9,883 nt of DNA from Bacteroidota bacterium (GTDB lineage: Bacteria; Bacteroidota; Bacteroidia; Bacteroidales; PUMT01): the NCBI GenBank assembly GCA_003567115.1, contig PXAP01000200.1:1-9883 (forward strand). The letters run 5' to 3'. This document shows, piece after piece, positions 6,766-9,883 of the stretch (position 1 is the stretch's first letter; every line of letters begins with the position of its first letter). The notes under the pieces are model-generated. The model ran no database searches. It was not told where the DNA came from and saw only the letters and a program-made list of their open reading frames with translations. The position numbers were made by a program, and so were the translations under genes.

Positions 6766-7590
6766 TCAGGCAAGGCTGCATCTCACAAAATCTGTTACCG
6801 TAAGATCCTTGTCGTGTTCCTGAAGGTATTGCTGCACTGTTTTTTTACTGTCTTTGGTAAAGTCCTGGTCCAGCAGAAGATTTTCCTTGTAAAATTTATT
6901 AAGCTTGCCCATGGCAATTTTTTCCAGCAGGTGTTCCGGTTTCCCTTCCTGACGGGCCTGCTCCTTCCCTATTTCTATCTCCTGGTCTATCACCGCCTGG
7001 GATACTTTGTCCCTGTCAACTGCCAGAGGATTCATAGCAGCTACCTGCATGGCCACATCCCTTCCCACCTGACGGTCTGCTTTCTTATTCAACCCGACAA
7101 GCGTAGCAAGCTTGTTTCCTGGATGTATATAGGGAACAACCTGTCCTGCCTCAAGTTTTTCATAATAGGAAACCTCAATCTTCTCACCAATAATCCCGAT
7201 CTGCTGCATTATTTGATCGGCAACTTTGGTTCCGTTCATTTCAAGCTCCCTGAGCTCCTCAAGATTTGCAGGATCCTTTTCAAGTGCCAGGTCAAGTATT
7301 GATTTTGCCAGGGTCAGGAATCCCTCATTTTTTGCAACAAAGTCCGATTCACTGTTGAGAACGATAATTGCGCCACGCGTCTCGTCATCTGTTACTTCAG
7401 CAAGGACAGCTCCTTCGGTGGCCTCCCTTTCTGCCCTCTTACTGGCAGCTGCCTGCCCCTTTTTGCGGATCATCTCAATAGCTTTATCAAAATCGCCCTT
7501 TGATTCTTTCAGGGCTCTTTTACAATCCATCATACCGGCTCCGGTAATATCCCTTAGTTTTTTTACATCTGATGCACTTATATCAGCCAT
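6766..7590 (-). CDS. tsf: Elongation factor Ts
   Basis: EF-Ts is the guanine nucleotide exchange factor that reloads EF-Tu from its GDP to its GTP form during elongation. The protein has 274 residues, near the E. coli length of 283. The N-terminal UBA-like domain carries VKKLRDITGAGMMDCKRAL (9-27). NSESDFVAKNEGF (79-91) holds Asp83-Phe84, the equivalents of the E. coli Asp80-Phe81 pair that wedges into EF-Tu. PYIHPGNKLATLVGL marks the second half of the core, and a coiled-coil-like stretch and TDFVRCSLA end the protein. The ATG at 7588-7590 matches the family start; there is no Shine-Dalgarno sequence. It is 33 bases downstream of rpsB, the classical rpsB-tsf pair, and the operon ends just after it. 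Confidence 0.98.
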   Translation of the reverse strand: MADISASDVKKLRDITGAGMMDCKRALKESKGDFDKAIEMIRKKGQAAASKRAEREATEGAVLAEVTDDETRGAIIVLNSESDFVAKNEGFLTLAKSILDLALEKDPANLEELRELEMNGTKVADQIMQQIGIIGEKIEVSYYEKLEAGQVVPYIHPGNKLATLVGLNKKADRQVGRDVAMQVAAMNPLAVDRDKVSQAVIDQEIEIGKEQARQEGKPEHLLEKIAMGKLNKFYKENLLLDQDFTKDSKKTVQQYLQEHDKDLTVTDFVRCSLA

Positions 7591-7623
7591 GATTCAATAA
7601 TATTTTTATGATAATTATTCTCT

Positions 7624-8682
7624 TTATTCTTTTGCCTGAGTTTCTTGTTTTTCTGAGGCCTCAGCTTCTTTCTTACTTTTTGTTGTTCCGGCATCCGGCC
7701 CTTCCTCTTTGCCGGCTTTGCCGGCTGACCCGCTCTTTTCTTTCGGTTGCGCCTTAGGTTTGTCTTCTGATTGGCCGGCAGGCTTGCCCTGCTCTTTTAC
7801 AGGCTTCTCTGATTTTGCAGGTTCGGTTTTTCTTCCCGTACGAGCGGCCTTTTTATCTTTTCCCTCAGCTTCTGCTTCAGTGCCTGATGACCCTGCAGAC
7901 GAAACTTTCCTTGCCCGTGTACGCTTCCGTTCGCGTTTTTCTGTTGCCCCGGCCGGCTTCTTTTCTTTTGCAGATGCATCCTTTTCCTTCTCCATTTTTC
8001 TCTCCTCAAGCCCCTCCTGGATGGCCTTTGCCATGATCTTTATGATAAGGGATATGGATTTTGAAGCATCGTCATTGGCCGGTATGGGAAAATCTATATC
8101 AGTGGGATCGGAATTTGTATCTACTATGGCAAATACAGGGATGTTGAGTCTTTTGGCTTCACGTACTGCAATGTTTTCCTTCATCACATCCACAACGAAC
8201 AATGCTGCCGGAAGCCTTGTAAGATCGGCAATGCTGCCGAAATTCTTCTCCAGCTTAGCCCTGTGGCGCATAATGTGCAGTCTCTCCCTTTTTGCAAAAT
8301 TCGCGAAAGTCCCTTCCTGCTCCATCCTGTCAATAATCGCCATTTTCTTAACCGACTTCCTGATAGTGGGAAAGTTGGTAAGCATACCACCCGGCCACCG
8401 TTCGGTTACATAAGGCATATTGACTTTTGAAATCTCCTCATCGACAATATCCATTGCCTGCTTTTTGGTGGCAACAAAAAGGATTTTACGGCCTGATTTT
8501 GCAATCTGTTTCAGGGCAGATGCAGCCTCCTCAATTTTTACCAGGGTCTTATGCAGATCAATTATATGAATTCCGTTACGCTCCATAAAAATATAGGGAG
8601 CCATAGCAGGATTCCACTTTCTTTTCAGGTGGCCGAAATGTACTCCGGCATCCAGTAACTCATCAAAATTTGTTCTTGGCAT
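7624..8682 (-). CDS. rpsB: 30S ribosomal protein S2 with 124-residue disordered C-terminal tail
   Basis: S2 binds late on the solvent side of the 30S subunit and is needed for S1 docking in organisms that have that arrangement. Residues 1-228 are a normal S2 core: LLDAGVHFGHLKRKWNPAM (9-27), IHIIDLHKT (38-46), FVATKKQA (69-76), WPGGMLTNFPTIRKS (96-110), VDVMKENIAVREA (164-176) and IVDTNSDP (186-193). Residues 229-352 form a tail made almost only of Lys, Glu, Ala, Gly, Ser, Thr, Pro, Arg, Asp and Gln, with no Leu, Ile, Phe, Tyr, Trp, His, Cys or Asn, hence surely disordered. E. coli S2 has 241 residues. The tail is in frame with no break and ends at a normal stop, so it belongs to the protein. 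The gene follows rpsI after a 106-base structured gap and precedes tsf. Confidence 0.98.
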   Translation of the reverse strand: MPRTNFDELLDAGVHFGHLKRKWNPAMAPYIFMERNGIHIIDLHKTLVKIEEAASALKQIAKSGRKILFVATKKQAMDIVDEEISKVNMPYVTERWPGGMLTNFPTIRKSVKKMAIIDRMEQEGTFANFAKRERLHIMRHRAKLEKNFGSIADLTRLPAALFVVDVMKENIAVREAKRLNIPVFAIVDTNSDPTDIDFPIPANDDASKSISLIIKIMAKAIQEGLEERKMEKEKDASAKEKKPAGATEKRERKRTRARKVSSAGSSGTEAEAEGKDKKAARTGRKTEPAKSEKPVKEQGKPAGQSEDKPKAQPKEKSGSAGKAGKEEGPDAGTTKSKKEAEASEKQETQAKE

Positions 8683-8691
8683 TGATTGTTT

Positions 8692-8788
8692 TTTAGGTTC
8701 GTTTACATTCTATTATTTTGTCAACCTGCAGGTAGTTTCATCAGGATGAAAGTCCTGCCGGTTTAGATACTAAACTACAGCTTAAAGC
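8692..8788 (-). other. Structured rpsI-rpsB intergenic region, possible S2 leader
   Basis: This gap is much longer than the 9 bases between rplM and rpsI. It holds GTTTAG-ATA-CTAAAC (8761-8775), CAGGA-TGAAAG-TCCTG (8742-8757) and the 8-base palindrome CCTGCAGG (8725-8732). I see no TAnnTTTG promoter on the minus strand here. In E. coli, S2 represses rpsB-tsf translation through an rpsB leader; a similar role here is only a guess. Confidence 0.35.
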
Positions 8789-9175
8789 CTATCGTTTACT
8801 GAACTGGAATTTCTTCCTGGCTTTTGGCTGCCCCGGCTTTTTCCTTTCAACCCGGCGCGGATCGCGGGTAAGTAATCCATTAGCTCTTAAGGTGGGTTTA
8901 TTCTCCGGATCAACCTTGACAAGTGCACGGGCAATCCCCATGCTCAATGCTTCTGCCTGACCTTTCGACCCTCCGCCATCAAGATTGCTCTGAATATCGT
9001 ATTTGCCGGTTGCCTGCAGCAGATTCAAAGGCTGTTCAACAATATATTGCAACTGGGGATTGGGAAAATATTCCTTCAGTTCACGTTTATTAATGGTAAC
9101 ATTTCCTTTCCCGTCTCTGAGAATTACCCTGGCTACCGCAGCTTTTCTTCGACCTATTGCATTTATAACTTCCAT
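8789..9175 (-). CDS. rpsI: 30S ribosomal protein S9
   Basis: S9 sits in the 30S head, and its C-terminal tail reaches toward the P-site tRNA. The protein has 128 residues, the usual length (E. coli 130). The family motifs are GRRKAAVARVIL (8-19), GGGSKGQAEALSMGIARAL (67-85), LLTRDPRRVERKKPGQPKAR (101-120), and the invariant C-terminus ending in FSKR, whose last Arg contacts P-site tRNA in known structures. The ATG at 9173-9175 gives the normal start. The gene begins 9 bases after the rplM stop, so the two are certainly cotranscribed, as in most bacteria. It has no terminal extension, unlike S2 and S16 in this window. Confidence 0.98.
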   Translation of the reverse strand: MEVINAIGRRKAAVARVILRDGKGNVTINKRELKEYFPNPQLQYIVEQPLNLLQATGKYDIQSNLDGGGSKGQAEALSMGIARALVKVDPENKPTLRANGLLTRDPRRVERKKPGQPKARKKFQFSKR

Positions 9176-9184
9176 ATCTGACTA

Positions 9185-9640
9185 TTACTTGATTGAACTA
9201 AAATCTACTTTCCGGGGATTCTGAGCTTTGTGAGGATGCTCATTACCTGCAAAAACATGCAGATTACGGAACATATCCCTCCCAAGGCGGTTCTTTGGCA
9301 ACATGCCCTTTACAGCTTTCTCGATGATTGCCATTGGCTTGCGCGACAGAAGCCTGGAAAAGGGAACCTTGCGCTGCCCTCCCTGATAACCGGTATAATG
9401 AATATAGTATTTCTGATCTTTTTTGTTACCGGTAAGCTTTATCTTTTCTGCATTGATAACAATAACATGATCACCACAATCCACATGAGGTGTAAAACCG
9501 GGTTTATGTTTGCCCCTGAGCAATATTGCAACCACTGATGCCATACGTCCCAAAACCTGGTCAGCAGCATCAACCAGGATCCAATCTTTTTTCACTGTAG
9601 CCTTATTGGCCGAAATTGTTTTATAACTCAATGTATCCAC
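9185..9640 (-). CDS. rplM: 50S ribosomal protein L13 (GTG start)
   Basis: L13 is an early assembly protein of the 50S subunit that binds 23S rRNA. The protein has 151 residues. It starts with the Bacteroidota-type sequence MDTLSYKTISANKATV and contains WILVDAADQVLGRMAS (20-35), LLRGKHKPGFTPHVDCGDHV (40-59), LTGNK (69-73), YHTGY-like HYTGYQGGQR (81-90) and GMLPKNRLGRDMFRNLHVF (112-130). The start codon is GTG (9638-9640): the reading frame upstream holds no ATG and meets a TAA six codons earlier, so GTG is the only good start and it fits the family N-terminus exactly. No Shine-Dalgarno precedes it; the upstream bases are A/T-rich. It is the first gene of the rplM-rpsI-rpsB-tsf operon. L13 represses its own operon in E. 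coli. Confidence 0.98.
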   Translation of the reverse strand: MDTLSYKTISANKATVKKDWILVDAADQVLGRMASVVAILLRGKHKPGFTPHVDCGDHVIVINAEKIKLTGNKKDQKYYIHYTGYQGGQRKVPFSRLLSRKPMAIIEKAVKGMLPKNRLGRDMFRNLHVFAGNEHPHKAQNPRKVDFSSIK

Positions 9641-9672
9641 TTTTATAGCAAAATTTTAATTATTACCCTCTC

Positions 9673-9704
9673 TATCCGGACATAACATTCCTTACAGCCG
9701 GATA
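9673..9704 (-). other. Hairpin in the rplM 5' leader
   Basis: TATCCGG (9673-9679) and CCGGATA (9698-9704) form a perfect 7-bp stem with an 18-base loop in the predicted leader RNA, about 33 bases before the rplM start. The bases GGATAT at 9700-9705 can also pair locally with ATATCC at 9707-9712, so an alternative fold exists. A role as a regulatory leader, for example for L13 autoregulation, is possible but unproven. Confidence 0.4.
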
Positions 9705-9727
9705 TGATATCCTTGTCAAATGGTCTG

Positions 9728-9759
9728 CAAAAATACAATTATTTTTGTTTATTAAACAA
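9728..9759 (-). promoter_or_regulatory. Promoter of the rplM-rpsI-rpsB-tsf operon
   Basis: On the minus strand, TATTTTTG (9728-9735) matches the Bacteroidota -7 consensus TAnnTTTG exactly, and TTG (9757-9759) lies upstream with a 21-base spacer, as expected for the -33 element. Transcription should start near 9722, giving a leader of about 80 bases that includes the 9673-9704 hairpin. Confidence 0.65.
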
Positions 9760-9868
9760 TTTTATACATAATTTTTTAGGATGTGGCTGTCTTTCCCTCA
9801 TGGCAAAATAAATTGCAGCTAAGCATAATTACCGGTACATTTTAACAACTATTATTCACCTTATATAT

Positions 9869-9876
9869 TATCTTTG
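9869..9876 (+). promoter_or_regulatory. Bacteroidota -7 element for a rightward gene beyond the window
   Basis: TATCTTTG matches TAnnTTTG exactly and is followed by CA, as in the rpsP -7 element read on its own strand. No TTG is found at -33, and the gene it would serve lies outside the window. If real, that gene is divergent from rplM. Confidence 0.45.
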
Positions 9877-9883
9877 CACAACC

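Noticed and set aside
7709..8413. 234-codon open frame on the plus strand opposite rpsB
   Set aside because: It is the shadow of the Lys/Glu-rich S2 tail: reversed AAA/GAA codons give Phe/Ser/Leu and few stops. The product is low-complexity and matches no family I know, whereas the S2 frame is certain.
1..9883. Mobile elements, CRISPR, toxin-antitoxin, defence or biosynthetic system
   Set aside because: Every substantial coding frame is a core translation, replication, nucleotide or redox gene, and no transposase, integrase, inverted terminal repeats or spacer array is visible.

Overview
This window is a housekeeping stretch of a Bacteroidota chromosome, probably Bacteroidales or a close relative. 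The placement rests on four things seen in the sequence. The ribosomal proteins have Bacteroidota-like sequences: L13 opens MDTLSYKTISANKATV, and S16 continues into a long acidic/basic tail. Promoters match the Bacteroidota -7 consensus TAnnTTTG. None of the nine genes has a Shine-Dalgarno sequence. The gene set and order are typical of the core genome. I see no mobile element, CRISPR array, tRNA or rRNA, and no gene I would call a new system.

Layout: (1) 1-803, minus strand: rpsP (S16), cut by the left edge, with a repetitive Lys/Glu/Pro/Ala tail. (2) 804-997: divergent promoter region. (3) 998-4483, plus strand: dnaE, the replicative polymerase alpha subunit. (4) 4484-4844: a 361-base non-coding region with several inverted repeats, including a terminator-like hairpin that competes with another pairing. 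(5) 4845-5162, plus: trxA, convergent with (6) 5206-6520, minus: pyrH-frr. (7) 6521-6765: a spacer with a perfect 27-bp direct repeat, a candidate pyrH promoter and a strong terminator for the operon to its right. (8) 6766-9640, minus: rplM-rpsI-rpsB-tsf (L13, S9, S2, EF-Ts), read from a good promoter at 9728-9759. (9) 9641-9883: the rplM leader and, at the edge, a rightward -7 element for a gene outside the window.

Most of the genes serve translation: 50S protein L13, 30S proteins S9, S2 and S16, elongation factor Ts, and ribosome recycling factor. UMP kinase supplies pyrimidine nucleotides and is often linked to frr. DnaE and thioredoxin serve DNA replication and thiol redox balance.

The points most worth a second look are: long low-complexity tails on both S2 and S16, the latter made of 30-bp tandem repeats; the duplicated 27-bp element before pyrH; the mutually exclusive hairpins between dnaE and trxA; and the structured leader of the L13 operon. 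The non-coding structures are read by eye, without folding energies or comparative support.
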